DNA of 64,000 nt from Turritopsis dohrnii (taxonomy: Eukaryota > Cnidaria > Hydrozoa > Anthoathecata > Oceaniidae): the NCBI GenBank assembly GCA_027922465.2, contig BQMF02000300.1:434001-498000 (forward strand), given 5' to 3'. Of this stretch, positions 43,320-56,338 are shown one piece after another. Positions within the stretch are counted from its first letter, which is position 1, and each line of letters starts with the position of its first letter. Below the pieces are notes generated by a model that saw only the letters and a list, made by a program, of their open reading frames with translations, did not search any database and had not been told where the DNA came from. A program made the position numbers and the translations under genes.

Positions 43320-46300
43320 ATGGAAGTCGATGTGGTAAATGAAGAAACACAAGAGAATAGTCAACCAAATCAAATGTATTTTGGTGAGTAATAATGACAG
43401 TTGTTATTTTCTATCTTTAAAGATAATCCCATGAATACAAAATATAAGGTGTCTGCTTTATCTCCTTAGAATTTGATAACGATGATTGTGATTCGTTGTC
43501 ATCAAGTTACGAAAGTGATCATAATGAAATAGAACCTGAAGAGGTGAGTAAAACGATCTTTGAATTTCGCAACTGATACGATTTCATTCTAAAACAATAA
43601 TGATATTTATTTATTCAAATATTGGTGAAGTGTTTCGTTGTTTTCTGAAGGTTACTATAGATACCCCTGATGTATGGCTTGACGATAACTTACCAGAGAG
43701 AGATTTTGATACCGACCAATCTCGCGATCAACACATGGAAAGCGAACACAACTCACTTGTGATCATCAAAATAATTTCCAATTTGCTAATCATCTGGAAA
43801 ACAAAATTCCGAATTTTAGATAATGCATTGAATAGCGTTTTGCACATACTTCAATATTTATTGACTTGTATAACTTTCCTTGTTGGTGAAAACATCATGA
43901 ATTACTTTATTGAACTGTTCCCAGCTTCTCTATGCAAATTGAAGCAGATGCTCAACTACCAGGCAGACATGTTTCAAAAATTTGTTTCTTGTCCGAAGTG
44001 CCATAAACTTCATAATTACGACGACTCATTCTTCATTGATTCTGAAGGAAGAAAACATAGCAAATTATGTGACTTTATACCTTATCCAGAACACCCTCAA
44101 GAACGATTTCGAACACCATGCAATGAACCAATCATGAAGACTATGATCAGTCGCGATGGAAACAGAAATTTTGTGTATCCGTACAAAGTATACACTTACC
44201 ACAGCTTGAAATCGTCCTTGGTAAGGCTTCTTTCAAATGAAAGCATCAGGCAAATGTTATTACGTCAAATAAACACAAGTTCGGAATGTTTTTATGATAT
44301 ATATGACGGACATGTTTATAAATCCTTCAAGGACTCCTTGGGTAATCCATATTTTGAAAATCCACGGAACTTGGCGGGAATGTTGAATATAGATTGGTTC
44401 CAACCTTTTAAAAGAACTGAATATTCTTTGGGTGCAATATACATAGTTGTTATAAATTTACCACGTGAAGTGAGATTTAAAAAGGAAAAAGTGATCATTG
44501 TTGGCATTATTCCTGGACCGCACAAACCAAGTTTACACGTCAATACGTACTTGAAGCCACTTGTGCAAGAGCTCTTAGAACTGTGGGATGGTTTCTTCTT
44601 TACGGAAAGAGATGGTATACCAAAGAAGTATCGTTTCAGCTTGATATGCGTCGCAGCTGATCTTCCTGCTATTCGGAAATGTTGTGGATTTTTATCATAC
44701 AATGCTGAAAAAGGTAAGTTTATTGTCAAACCTAAACAGTGATGCTAAATGTTAGATGGCATAGTTTGTTTAAAACCTTAAACATATTCGTTGAAATAAC
44801 AACAATAACAGATTCAAAAGTTTCACAATTCTGCTTTTTCTATTATTTGAGAACTATAGTAAACACATTTTACTGAGTTAATGTTTGACCTTACTTTCAT
44901 TCTTTTTTTGTAAGTGACAAAGATATCAACAGTCTTCTGTACGAAAGCCTTATATAGCTCATTAATTTTAATCTCTTACCATTTTTTTTACAAATTTCTT
45001 TTTCGTTGTATATACAGGTTGCAGTAAATGTTTTAAATTGTTTCCAAGAACATTTGGGGAAAAACCAGACTATTCTGGGTTTGACTTTGACAATTGGACA
45101 CCCAGAAATGGAACTGAACACAAAGCTGTTGCGGAAACCATAAAAAAGGCTCCAAATAAAACACTTCAATCTCAGATTGAGTCCAGGCATGGTGTGCGGT
45201 ATAGCGAACTTTACAAGCTGCCATATTTCGATCCAATCATTTTCCACGTCATAGATCCAATGCACAACCTCTTGTTGGGGACAGCAAAACATGTCTTTAC
45301 TGTATGGCTGAAACTGGGTATCCTCGATGAGACTAAAATAAATAAGATAGATTTAAATATGAAAAAGGTAAAAGTGCCATCTGTTGGAAGGATAACGAAA
45401 TCAATGTCTTACTATAAGACAATGGTATCCGATGAATGGAAACACTGGACCATGTTTTATTCTTTGTTCTGCCTGAAAGATGTTATAGACAGAAAACATT
45501 ATAATTTGTGGCAAGTTTTTGCACATGCCTGCCAATATTTCATTAACACTTCCATCTCGAATGAGGAAGCAAATTTAGGACATACCTTCATCAAATTTTT
45601 CTGTCAAAGATTTCAAGAGCTTTATGGGAGTGAATAGTGTACACCTAACATGCACATGCATCTACATTTAAAGGAATGCATATTACACTTTGGACCTGTG
45701 TACAGTTTTTGGTGCTACAGTTTTGAAAGGTACAATGGTATCCTTGGCAATTACCATTCAAACAACCATGCAATAACCATCACTTTGATGAGAGAGTTTC
45801 TGGAAGGAAATTGTGGAATTTTCAAATACAACCAACTGGATGATATCGAAAACCTTCCACCTTTGTCAGCATTCAATTTGGATAAAGGTCATGTTGAAGA
45901 TGATGATAACATCAACATGACACTTTTGGATCAGGTCAGAAGGAAACAAGTGGTTGCTATAAAGGATGTTCTGTTACCAATTTACAATGTGACTTGTGTT
46001 CCAAAATTGCATTGTTTGTCTCCATACCAATTATCTGAAGTAAAAGAACAACTGTGTTCTGTAATAGAAGATATCATTGATATACCAGATGTGCACAAAT
46101 TTGTTCACTGCTACAGTGGTATTTCCTTGGGAAGAGACAATCTGACAACTGTTTCTCAAAGTCATGAAAGTAAAGACAACTGTGTGATGGTCAAAGTATC
46201 TCATGCTGATTACAGACCTGGTTTTATTATGTCCATGTTTAATGTGAGAACCACTGTTTTAGAGCATAATGGAAGCAGTAAGGTAGTGGAAATAGTCTGT

Positions 46301-46531
46301 ACAGAAGTGGAACTGCTGAAATCACACCAACAGCGACATTGGTGCGGCCAAAATTGTTTAATGGAGCTTTGGTCAACTGAAAAAGAAAGTAAGAACTTAT
46401 TTATTCCACTCTGTCTCATCCAAAGAAAATGTGTTATCATCAAAGGAGTGCAGCATTTTAATCACATCCAATTACCCAATGGTCGAAAGTCAACTGGCAG
46501 AGCTTATGACAGTGTCTACTTTGTACTATAA
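43320..46531 (+). pseudogene. EnSpm/CACTA Tnp2-type transposase, four exons, one TAG
   Basis: Exons 43320-43383 (ATG), 43470-43543, 43651-44713 and 45018-46531 join in frame. Exon 2 is acidic (DNDDCDS..YESDHNEIEPEE). Exon 3 carries the zinc-ribbon-like FVSCPKCHKLHNY...C, then ENPRNLAGMLNIDWFQPFKR and VIIVGIIPGPHKP, hallmarks of the Tnp2 family. Exon 4 has FKLFPRTFGEKPDYSGFD, HVIDPMHNLLLGTAKHVF, MHMHLHLKECI and GPVYSFWCYSFERYNGILG, the last two in the region usually called DUF4218. A single in-frame TAG (45635-45637) interrupts ...YGSE-stop-CTPNMHMHL; the frame otherwise stays open 298 more codons to 46531. A one-base change from CAG (Gln) would explain it. The terminal CACTA repeats were not located. 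Confidence 0.8.
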
Positions 46532-46723
46532 AAGTTAGACTTAATTTGTGATTTTTACAAATCTTGCCTTCTGCTGAAACTCTTGATATATACAAATCAT
46601 GTGAATTGGTCAGATGTTTTTAATTTATTGGTGCTAACAACATTTCTTATTTCTCTTTTTTTCTCTTAATTCTTCACAGACAGTAACTTTCACATACAAG
46701 GAATACTATGATGATGCTTTACA

Positions 46724-47075
46724 CAGGGTTCAGACAGGCACTAACAAATAAATTTCCCTGAGTAATGGAGATTATTTTTAGAAAGATTCACAAGGTATGG
46801 CTAATCGATAATGGATAAATCAAAATACATAATGTGCTTCGTGATAAATACTCACAAAAGGTTTCCTGTTAATTTTCACAACTAAAAGTTATTTAAAAGT
46901 ATTTCAGGACCTTCTCCACAAATACAAGCAATTTTTCAGATTCGAAAAGGCAAAATTTAAGATTCCCTGAGTTTCCCCAAGTATTTAAAGAGGAAAAAAT
47001 AATTTTTCTCTGGGTTTCCCTGAGTTTCCCATTTTTCCAGTTTTTTCAGGTTTCACAGGATCTGTCTGAACCCTG
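46724..47075. mobile_element. 352-bp MITE, hAT-like ends, 5-bp duplication
   Basis: CAGGGTTCAGACAG at 46724 is inverted at the other end (CTGTCTGAACCCTG, finishing at 47075). TTACA flanks both sides (46719-46723 and 47076-47080), which looks like a 5-bp target duplication. Inside, the phrase TTCCCTGAGTTTCCC is repeated. CAGGG ends are hAT-like, although hAT elements normally make 8-bp duplications. Confidence 0.75.
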
Positions 47076-48378
47076 TTACATAGAATATATAATGTTTACT
47101 ACATCTTATATATAAAAATATATAAAATGAGAACATTGGAAATTAGTTATAACATAATGTTCAGTAAATCAATAAATATATATAATGTAAAATAGTTAAA
47201 AATTTGAGTCATCAATCATCTGTATTTGAAGAGTTCCTGTGACACTAATTTCTGAAATTTCTTTCTGAAAATTATCATGTTGGCAAAAGATTGAACTCAA
47301 AAGCCGTGTCAGTGTTTCTTAAATGATAATTTCTTTCAAAAGTTATGATTTAAAAAAGAACTTAGCATAATATATATATGCTATATAACTCCTAAACTAA
47401 AGCATTTATTTTTGATTGACATATAATTATTTCAAAAACAGTGACACGGTTTTGTTCTACAGTTTGTTGTGATCATGTGGATATAATTATTTCAGCAATT
47501 GGAGAGCCTTTATAATATACTTTCTTTTAATAGTGATTCCCATCAATAAATTAAAAACATATATATAGTTCAATTCAGACATGAGATAAGTATCAAAATC
47601 ACAAAACCTTGATAAAAGAGCTAAATCAGGAATTAGTTAGTGTTTTAAGACTGGCTAAATTATAGCTTGTGGATCTAGACAAAGGTTATTTATTATTATA
47701 AATATAGCTATATATAAACCAAAATACTTGAGAGAGTATATATATATAAAATCAGCTACTGGAACTGTAAAGTATCGCGGCTGAAGCAAAAAGTGATACA
47801 AGGGGCTAGCAAACAATAAATGCTTGTTAGTAAGATTCCTTTTCCTACAGCTTTAGTTGTTAGTTTTTTGTTGTTTTCTTTTTACTATATATTTATTTTC
47901 TCTAGTGTTATCACTTCGACGATTTTTATTTATGGTTTAACGGTTTTAATTTTTAACACTTTAGCAATATTATAGTTTTTCCTGTAACTCAAAAACCTTT
48001 TACATGCTATTCACATGTTTGTTGAGTTCCATTTGTAAGCTAATTTCTTAAAAGAATGCATAATATATTATTTCCATGTGTCTTACTCCGCCATGATAAC
48101 TCTGGTAGTCGCAAAAATTCCGAAATTGGAAATGTCTGGGAAATCTGAAGTTGAAATTTCCATTCCGGAATCTTGTGGGAAATTTTCAGTATCAATTTCC
48201 ACTCTCTAATCTATAAGGAAATTAAGGAATTTTCCCAGCGGAAAACTACCCGGAATTTTTCTATTTTTTGCAGTGTTAAATACCCAAATTTCATGAAACT
48301 ACTCTACAAAAAGTTCTTTTTTAACATACTTTTCAAACGAACTACAAATATAGAATCCTAAAATGTTTTTAGCATAGT
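47076..48378. other. No supported gene
   Basis: Very AT-rich DNA with several TATA-repeat patches (for example near 47.1, 47.37 and 47.73 kb). No coding sequence supported. The 3' end of the pogo-like element should lie here, but no inverted terminus matching the 62.2-62.4 kb region was found. Confidence 0.5.
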
Positions 48379-49656
48379 CTACTCCTCAAATGGATCTTCT
48401 TTCTCAATTGGTTTGGCAACAGCATCGGAGATTCCAGATCTTTTCCATCCGTTCAAAATTAGGTCACGTCGTTTTGCATCTTGTTGTAGAAAGATGTGAC
48501 CCATGCCGCATGTAGAGGTTTAAGAATACTAATTTTCACGTCTACCTTAATTTCATGTGCGCATGTGCCTTTCTCTATTTGTTTTCTGATCTCGTTTGAG
48601 TACCAGTCTTGTGAATTTTTTCGTCGGAATGCTTTGCTTGCTCGGTTCACTGTCAGGTCCAGTGGTTGAAAAATATGCGTCATGTTCGCTAGTACCGGTA
48701 ACACTTTGCCGTTACTTTCCTCGATTATCTTTTTGACTCCATCAGTCCATTGTCCTTTAAAGACGTCTGCGATTAAAAGCCATTCTTTGTCATTACGCAA
48801 CTGCAAGGTTTTTCTAGCTGTCTTAACATAAGGAATGATAACTTTGAGTAAAATCTCCTTTGCTTTTTCTTCATTGGACCAATGATTGCTGCTATGCGTC
48901 ACATTAAATCCCTTTGGAAATGCAAACTTTGGGTGGCACCTCTCTGTTGTCCCCTGATAAATTAACTGCATGGGCAGAAATTTTCCAGATAAGGTAACAG
49001 AAAAAGTACCAGTGATTTGTCGGTGGTCAGTGCTTCCAGCAATGGCTACTTGTTTAGATCCTTTTTTCACCATTGTATATTGATTAACCAGACAGTAAGG
49101 CAAAGGTGTTTGATCCAGATTTATAATGAGATCGTATGGAATGTCAAAAGTATCAACAATATGCTTAATGCTTTGATAAAAAGTAAAACCAATTTCCTTA
49201 ACAAACCCTGGTGAGATAGGAACTTTTGCTGTAGTGGCTTTTCGTTTCACAAACCCTATTCGTTTAAAGAGAGACTGTGCCCATGTGAATGAAAATTCAA
49301 TATTTCCACCATTTTCCTTAAGAAGAGTGCGATCATTGACACTTACAATACCCTTCGCTATACCAATAAGAATGTTATATGACATTGCAGCACCAGATGA
49401 CTGCATTTCTGTAACTAACTTGATCACTTTTTGATCTATTTCTTCAGGCAATAACTTATAGCCTCCGCGTCTTTTACGCGGAATTGATTCAAGGTTGTCG
49501 TCATTTCCATCAGCAAGCTGGCCTTCTTTATATGACTTGATAAATCCGCGAATAGTGGACTCGGCAATTTCGTACTTCTTTGAAGTTGGTCGAATTCCAT
49601 TAGCTAGTGCCCACTTTGCTATTGCAGCTCTCATATGGCCGTCGTAATCTCCATAT
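48379..49656 (-). pseudogene. Pogo-like (DDE_1) transposase, main exon
   Basis: An acceptor CTAATCTAG at 49657 opens YGDYDGHMRAAIAKWALANG, the start of a helix-turn-helix DNA-binding domain. A second domain around WAQSLFKRIGF follows, then the catalytic core with Asp at INLDQTPLPY (D174, counted from the Met at 49634), LLIADVFKGQW (D290) and HIFQPLDLTVNRASKAF (D327). The DDD spacing fits pogo/Tigger-type elements. Near the C-terminus the frame breaks: HAAWVTSFYN continues one frame over as LQQDAKRRDLILNGWKRSGI and ends DPFEE at 48379, the usual ending of this family, so one nucleotide is gained or lost at about 48480. The missing N-terminus is the exon at 61100-61261. Confidence 0.75.
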
Positions 49657-49816
49657 CTAGATTAGAATGGAAAGTGGTTTGGGTTGTTATGTTTCAGTTA
49701 ATGTAACTTCAAAATACTAAAAATTTGGAGCATCCCTCCCTCCCTCCCCCCCCCCCCCTAACGTCTGTCCTATATCTTAGAAAATACTGTAATCAACTAA
49801 AAAATTACAAACCATA

Positions 49817-50772
49817 TAGTCAATTTGCCTAATTATTCCGCATGCCCATTCATCCCGCACTTTTAAAAATACAAATATCCACGAAACTAGGTTTCTTTTA
49901 GGATAAGTGATGTTTAATTCATGCATTTCAAACATACCCCTGCCTTCTCCCTTTCAAATTTTACTTCTGCCTTCGTCCCCCAGCTAACAACAGCTCTTCA
50001 AAGTTTATGCTCCATAATGGCTGCTACGTTGTTTTTCGGAGCGAGTTTACAACTTTTGAACTGATGCACTGTGGGGCTTCAATTCCGGGAAATTAACTTT
50101 GCTAAAGGCTATACAGTTAAACAACCTTTCAAAAAATACACACTTTAAAGGTTTTTGAGCGGGCGGATTGCTCAAAATGGGTGCGGGATGATTAGGTGCG
50201 GTAAAATTAGGTGACTTTCCTAATCATCCCGCACTTTTACTAAATTGGTCACACAAAACAGAACTAGGAATAGCTAGGCAAAGCAAGCATTTTTAAACCT
50301 CTGTTTGATGTGTTAACCCAGTGGAAACCTTTTTAAACGGCGCATGGCCTAAATATCCTGCAAATCTTGTGGATCTGCCGTGGAGCATTTTGATTGGTTG
50401 AAAAAGGTTAAACAGTAATTCTTATTGCATCGTTTTATTGACACAACAATGTGTTCGAATATCTTCGAATCGAATGTAACCAAAAACGTAAATAGCAAGA
50501 TTATATTGGTTGTCTTTCTTTCGCGCTAAAAGATGGTACGGGATGATTAGGAAAAAATGCGGAATAATTAGAGTCTTTTTGGATCGAATCATCCCGCATC
50601 GAAAAACAGCTATTTTGTCACTTTGAATAATCGTTTGCTGCTAATTTAAGTGCAAAATGGTAGACAGAGAAGTGACGGAAGTTTTCGCAACGGTACTGCG
50701 CAGGGTATCCCGAACGGTTACAAGAAATTTGTAAATTTTCAAAAAGTGCGGAATAATTAGGCAAATTGACTA
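49817..50772. mobile_element. 956-bp MITE with 26-bp perfect TIRs and repeated subterminal sites
   Basis: TAGTCAATTTGCCTAATTAT at 49817 is exactly inverted at the right end (perfect over 26 bp, ending at 50772) and TA flanks each side. The motif CCTAATnATyCCGCAy occurs at least eight times in both orientations (near 49828, 49851, 50180, 50219, 50536, 50560, 50583, 50747), as expected of multiple transposase-binding sites. It inserted in what was the intron of the pogo-like transposase. Its right two thirds are part of the tandem array that follows. Confidence 0.85.
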
Positions 50773-50974
50773 TACCGTTTTTCAAAACCTAAACTCTATT
50801 TCTGCCAGCAAAAGATCTTAAAAGTTTAGATTAAGTAATTGTTGATATAGAAGGATGCTTTTATGTCCATATCCATGTCCTGATTTCTCGTTTTATCTCA
50901 AACAGATAGCTTGGGTAAGTAAAACTCATCTTTAGTTAATAAAAAAATGAATAACCCTACAGTGTATAAATCAA

Positions 50975-51060
50975 TATATAAGGTTTGCGGAGTGGGTGCG
51001 TGGAATCACCCGTTCGCCAGCGAAAATATAGAATGCGTGAAAGCCGGATATTCATTCAAC
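50975..51060 (+). other. TATA-preceded 78-bp conserved block
   Basis: ATATATAAGG is followed by GTTTGCGGAGTGGGTGCGTG and a further 58 bp that recur after ATATATAATG at 54151-54240, with only six or so mismatches. The surrounding module copies differ by many indels. The block can form hairpins GGGTG...CACCC and TTCGC-CA-GCGAA. It occurs four times in the window (two per X, also near 56045 and 59225). Candidate promoter, structured RNA or protein-binding site; no function assigned. Confidence 0.5.
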
Positions 51061-51276
51061 AAAACCTGTTCGCTCTTCATCATGGAGATAAAAAATAACC
51101 ATAATCCTAACCTTAACCCTAACCCTAAAACATCCCGGACGGAGACCACTCTGTGAAAAGAAAATAGCACCACTGAAAGAATAGTAATTTTTGTTAGTTT
51201 TCTTGAAATGAATTCTATCAATGCAATGTATTCTATCAATGCAATGTACAATTTAGTTATATTGCGATTCAAAGAC

Positions 51277-52356
51277 CTTATTACTTCAAATGTCCAGATA
51301 CCAAACTGTGCTCCCTTGCCTCGTTTTGATGTGGTAATTTGATGAAAATTTTCAGAAATTGGCCCATAGCAATTTTCAGTTGTGAAAACTTAATATCAAG
51401 TAATGTCACAATATAAAAAATCAAAACAAGGTCGGGTTTGATAGTCTGATAACGTGTATTTAAAGATTTGATTTTGTGAATGTGGGATGGAGATAGAAAA
51501 GAGAAGGAAAACAAAATGCTTTATGAATCAATCATTTCCAGTTCTTTTATGCATAAGTACAGATTCAAAAAAATTCCGACATTCATAGTCGCAAAAAAGA
51601 GCATGAACAAAAATGATCTATTATAAAAAAAATAGCTTTTTCGAATGCATAAAGAAACACTAGGAAGTAAAACCAACAAGAAATACATAACAGACATCTT
51701 TTAAACTTTGCCAAAATGTTCAGGTAACTTAACCCAGATATAATGAACAACATCCAGTTTTATGTTGAAAATTTAAATGTCAATCAACAAAACTCAATTT
51801 GTATACATAAAACTTTCTTATTACTTCAAATGTCCAGATACCAAACTGTGCTCCCTTGCCTCGTTTTGATGTGGTAATTTGATGAAAATTTTCAGAAATT
51901 GGCCCATAGCAATTTTCAGTTGTGAAAACTTAATATCAAGTAATGTCACAATATAAAAAATCAAAACAAGGTCGGGTTTGATAGTCTGATAACGTGTATT
52001 TAAAGATTTGATTTTGTGAATGTGGGATGGAGATAGAAAAGAGAAGGAAAACAAAATGCTTTATGAATCAATCATTTCCAGTTCTTTTATGCATAAGTAC
52101 AGATTCAAAAAAATTCCGACATTCATAGTCGCAAAAAAGAGCATGAACAAAAATGATCTATTATAAAAAAAATAGCTTTTTCGAATGCATAAAGAAACAC
52201 TAGGAAGTAAAACCAACAAGAAATACATAACAGACATCTTTTAAACTTTGCCAAAATGTTCAGGTAACTTAACCCAGATATAATGAACAACATCCAGTTT
52301 TATGTTGAAAATTTAAATGTCAATCAACAAAACTCAATTTGTATACATAAAACTTC
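51277..52356. repeat. 540-bp tandem duplication inside X (copy 1)
   Basis: Two adjacent, almost identical 540-bp units begin CTTATTACTTCAAATGTCC at 51277 and 51817. They produce the same 77-codon minus-strand ORF twice. The same pair recurs in the second X copy. Confidence 0.9.
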
Positions 52357-55300
52357 CTTGAATTCGTCACATATTCCTTTCAAATGAACGGTAACTGATT
52401 TGAATCAATGTTTCCTGACCACATATGCTGGAAATGCCTAACACGTCACATTTGTTACTCCTGTCTTGGTTCAGCAGTTCCATTGTTTCAAGTGTACCAG
52501 ATATTCCACGACTATAGTGATTCGTCTCAATTCATAAATTGATATCAATTACTCTTGATAATGCCTTATACACCTGAAATAGTAAAACCAACAGACAAAT
52601 TATTAAGAGCATAAATTTCCCATTCACGATACTAAGCAAAATTATTATATATATTTAACAAAATTATTTAACATAATTAGTGTTTTATTTCGTTCGCTTG
52701 TGTATACATGTTTATTTATTTAACATATATAATTATATATATTTTATGTAATTATAATTATATACAGTTATATTAATTACGTAACTGGTAATTTTAGAAA
52801 TAATTCAAGTAGCATTATGTAAAGTAATAACAATAATTACACAAAAACAAATTAACTGATTTGTTTCTTTTGCTCTTCATTGTTGTTTTCTTTTAATTAT
52901 CTTATCCAATTAAAGAATTTGTAAGCTGCAGCTATTTTAACTTCAGTTATTTCTCTAGAATTTATAAAATTTCACCCAGACACATGTATTAAATACTACT
53001 ATGGATTTGACTAATTGAATTCCAAATCAGATAATATTTTACAATATATATGATGGATAAAATATTATATATATTGTTTACATTTTTTGTTGTTAAGCAG
53101 TCCAATTTGATCATAAAATGTGACTACGATTGTACTCTTTTAAATAGACAAATTCCATGAATGGTGATGTACTGTATACTGTGTTGATGTCTCAGTGATT
53201 TAGACATAGAAAATATCAAAGCCATTTTTTTCTGCACACACACATATTCTCCCTAACCTGTCGTCAGCATAAAGTTTATCATATACGAAACATGCAAATC
53301 ATTTCCCATGAACAATAATAAGCTTGCAATTAAGAATTCAAAAAGGATATATAAATATCTAAAAAGACCTACATTATGAATAAAACTTTATGGGGCATAG
53401 TGGTGCTGCACACACCTCATAAACATAAACATTTACATTAGATTTTATCATCATCATTGGACTTTTATGTCTTGTTTTGTGTTGTGTGTGGAAATAAAAA
53501 CAGTTAGGTGGATCAAAATACAACACGAAGTTGAATAAACATGTCCTAAAGATATTAGCATATAAATATGGAGAAGAAATAGATGCACTTTCAGAAGCTT
53601 TGATTTAAATTTTCAAAAGTATCAACAAGCAATATTCTCATTAGCTTACAATATTATCGTAAAGGATAAGAGGTATTCCTTATTCACCATTTTCTAAGTT
53701 TTTATAATATCCAGAGTATGTTTCCCACACCATTTTATGTTGAAAACGAATGCACGTGTTTGGAAATGGAAGATTTTTATTTTTTGTAACCACGCTTTCA
53801 AAACATGATTAAAAAAGATTGCAAAGCTTCACGTGTTTGTTAAGCAATACTTAAATCTGATTGGGAGAATAAAAATTTTCAATCAAACGATATTTTTTCT
53901 TGATCAACTATAAATTTAATGAATGCCAATTTTTTTTCGAAGCAGAGTCATCGAGCGCAAGAAAACAATATTTTACAAGGCTTTGTTGCTCTTACAATTT
54001 CAAAACCAAAGATGGCTAAGTTTTATGTGTATATTTGGAGGTCTATTCAATATTTCTCATACATTTTCCGTGTTTGTTTATGTTTTTTTGCCTCCAAAAC
54101 CGCGCATGGGACTGGGAACGACAACATGATACGTCACATGAAATCCGTCTATATATAATGTTGTTTGCGGAGTAGTTGCGTGTAATCACCCGTTCGCCAG
54201 CGAAAATATGGAATGCGTGAAAGCCGGATTTTCATTCGACAAAGACAAACCGAGCGAGTTAAATTCGTAACTGTGTGCGTGAATGCGTATCCATGTCAAA
54301 CCAAAAGAATGTTACTTTTGTTGGCAAAATAATTAATGCAATGTAAGCCTATCAATACAATGTACTTTTGAGTTATATTGCTATTAAAAATACTCCCGTA
54401 TATTATTTCAAATGTCGAAATTTTACCAAACCGTACTCCCACCTCGTTTTGATGTGGTAATTTGATGAAAATTACACAATTAGCTAGCATATCAAAATAT
54501 AAATAGTCAAAATGTGGTTGGGTTTAATAGTCTGATAGTGTTTTTTTTTAAGAATTTGATAATGCGAACGTGAGATGGAGATGGAAAAGAGAAGGAATAA
54601 TAAAATAAAATACTTTATGAATCAATAATTTTCAGTTCTTTCATACATAAGTACAGATTCAAAAAATTTTGACACTCACAGTTGTAAAAGTATCCTGCGT
54701 AAATAGTAGATATACACACTCAAATATTATCAAATAAAGAAGACCAGGAAGTTGAAACCAACAAGAAATACAACAGGCATATTCCAAACTTTTTCCAAAA
54801 ATGTTTACATTAACCCAGAGATGACAATCAACATTCAGTTAATTGAAACTTTAAAAGTCAAAGAAAATTCAATTTAAAACATGCTTTAATGTGTCGTTCC
54901 TTTCAAATGAATTATCACTGAAGATATCTTTGAATGAATGCTTCCGGAGTATTATTTTTTAACACTTCACTTTGACATTAGTTACTCCTATCTTTGGTTC
55001 AGCCCTTCCATTTCAAGTGTACGAGATGTCCAGCAATTATACATTTCCTCTTCATTCATACATTGATAATGTGATATATATACACCTGAAATAGTAAAAC
55101 AACATATTAATTAATAAGAGCATAAAATTTCCCATTCACAAAATGATAGTAATAAGTTATTAATGTGATTTTTCCTAAGTAAAATCATTTTATGTAATGT
55201 TATATTATTAGGTTTTTTGAGCGGGCGGATTGCTCAAAATGGGTGCGGGATGATTAGGTGCGGTAAAATTAGGTGACTTTCCTAATCATCCCGCACTTTT

Positions 55301-56338
55301 ACTAAATTGGTCACACAAAACAGAACTAGGAATAGCTAGGCAAAGCAAGCATTTTTAAACCTCTGTTTGATGTGTTAACCCAGTGGAAACCTTTTTAAAC
55401 GGCGCATGGCCTAAATATCCTGCAAATCTTGTGGATCTGCCGTGGAGCATTTTGATTGGTTGAAAAAGGTTAAACAGTAATTCTTATTGCATCGTTTTAT
55501 TGACACAACAATGTGTTCGAATATCTTCGAATCGAATGTAACCAAAAACGTAAATAGCAAGATTATATTGGTTGTCTTTCTTTCGCGCTAAAAGATGGTA
55601 CGGGATGATTAGGAAAAAATGCGGAATAATTAGAGTCTTTTTGGATCGAATCATCCCGCATCGAAAAACAGCTATTTTGTCACTTTGAATAATCGTTTGC
55701 TGCTAATTTAAGTGCAAAATGGTAGACAGAGAAGTGACGGAAGTTTTCGCAACGGTACTGCGCAGGGTATCCCGAACGGTTACAAGAAATTTGTAAATTT
55801 TCAAAAAGTGCGGAATAATTAGGCAAATTGACTATACCGTTTTTCAAAACCTAAACTCTATTTCTGCCAGCAAAAGATCTTAAAAGTTTAGATTAAGTAA
55901 TTGTTGATATAGAAGGATGCTTTTATGTCCATATCCATGTCCTGATTTCTCGTTTTATCTCAAACAGATAGCTTGGGTAAGTAAAACTCATCTTTAGTTA
56001 ATAAAAAAATGAATAACCCTACAGTGTATAAATCAATATATAAGGTTTGCGGAGTGGGTGCGTGGAATCACCCGTTCGCCAGCGAAAATATAGAATGCGT
56101 GAAAGCCGGATATTCATTCAACAAAACCTGTTCGCTCTTCATCATGGAGATAAAAAATAACCATAATCCTAACCTTAACCCTAACCCTAAAACATCCCGG
56201 ACGGAGACCACTCTGTGAAAAGAAAATAGCACCACTGAAAGAATAGTAATTTTTGTTAGTTTTCTTGAAATGAATTCTATCAATGCAATGTATTCTATCA
56301 ATGCAATGTACAATTTAGTTATATTGCGATTCAAAGAC

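Noticed and set aside
50947..51272. 69- and 88-codon ORFs repeated in both X copies
   Set aside because: They recur only because the DNA is duplicated; they contain telomere-like repeats and show no codon signature or family motif.
53919..54158. 79-codon ORF repeated at 58981
   Set aside because: Recurrence is due to the 5-kb duplication, and the overlapping second frame is equally open, so no coding evidence.
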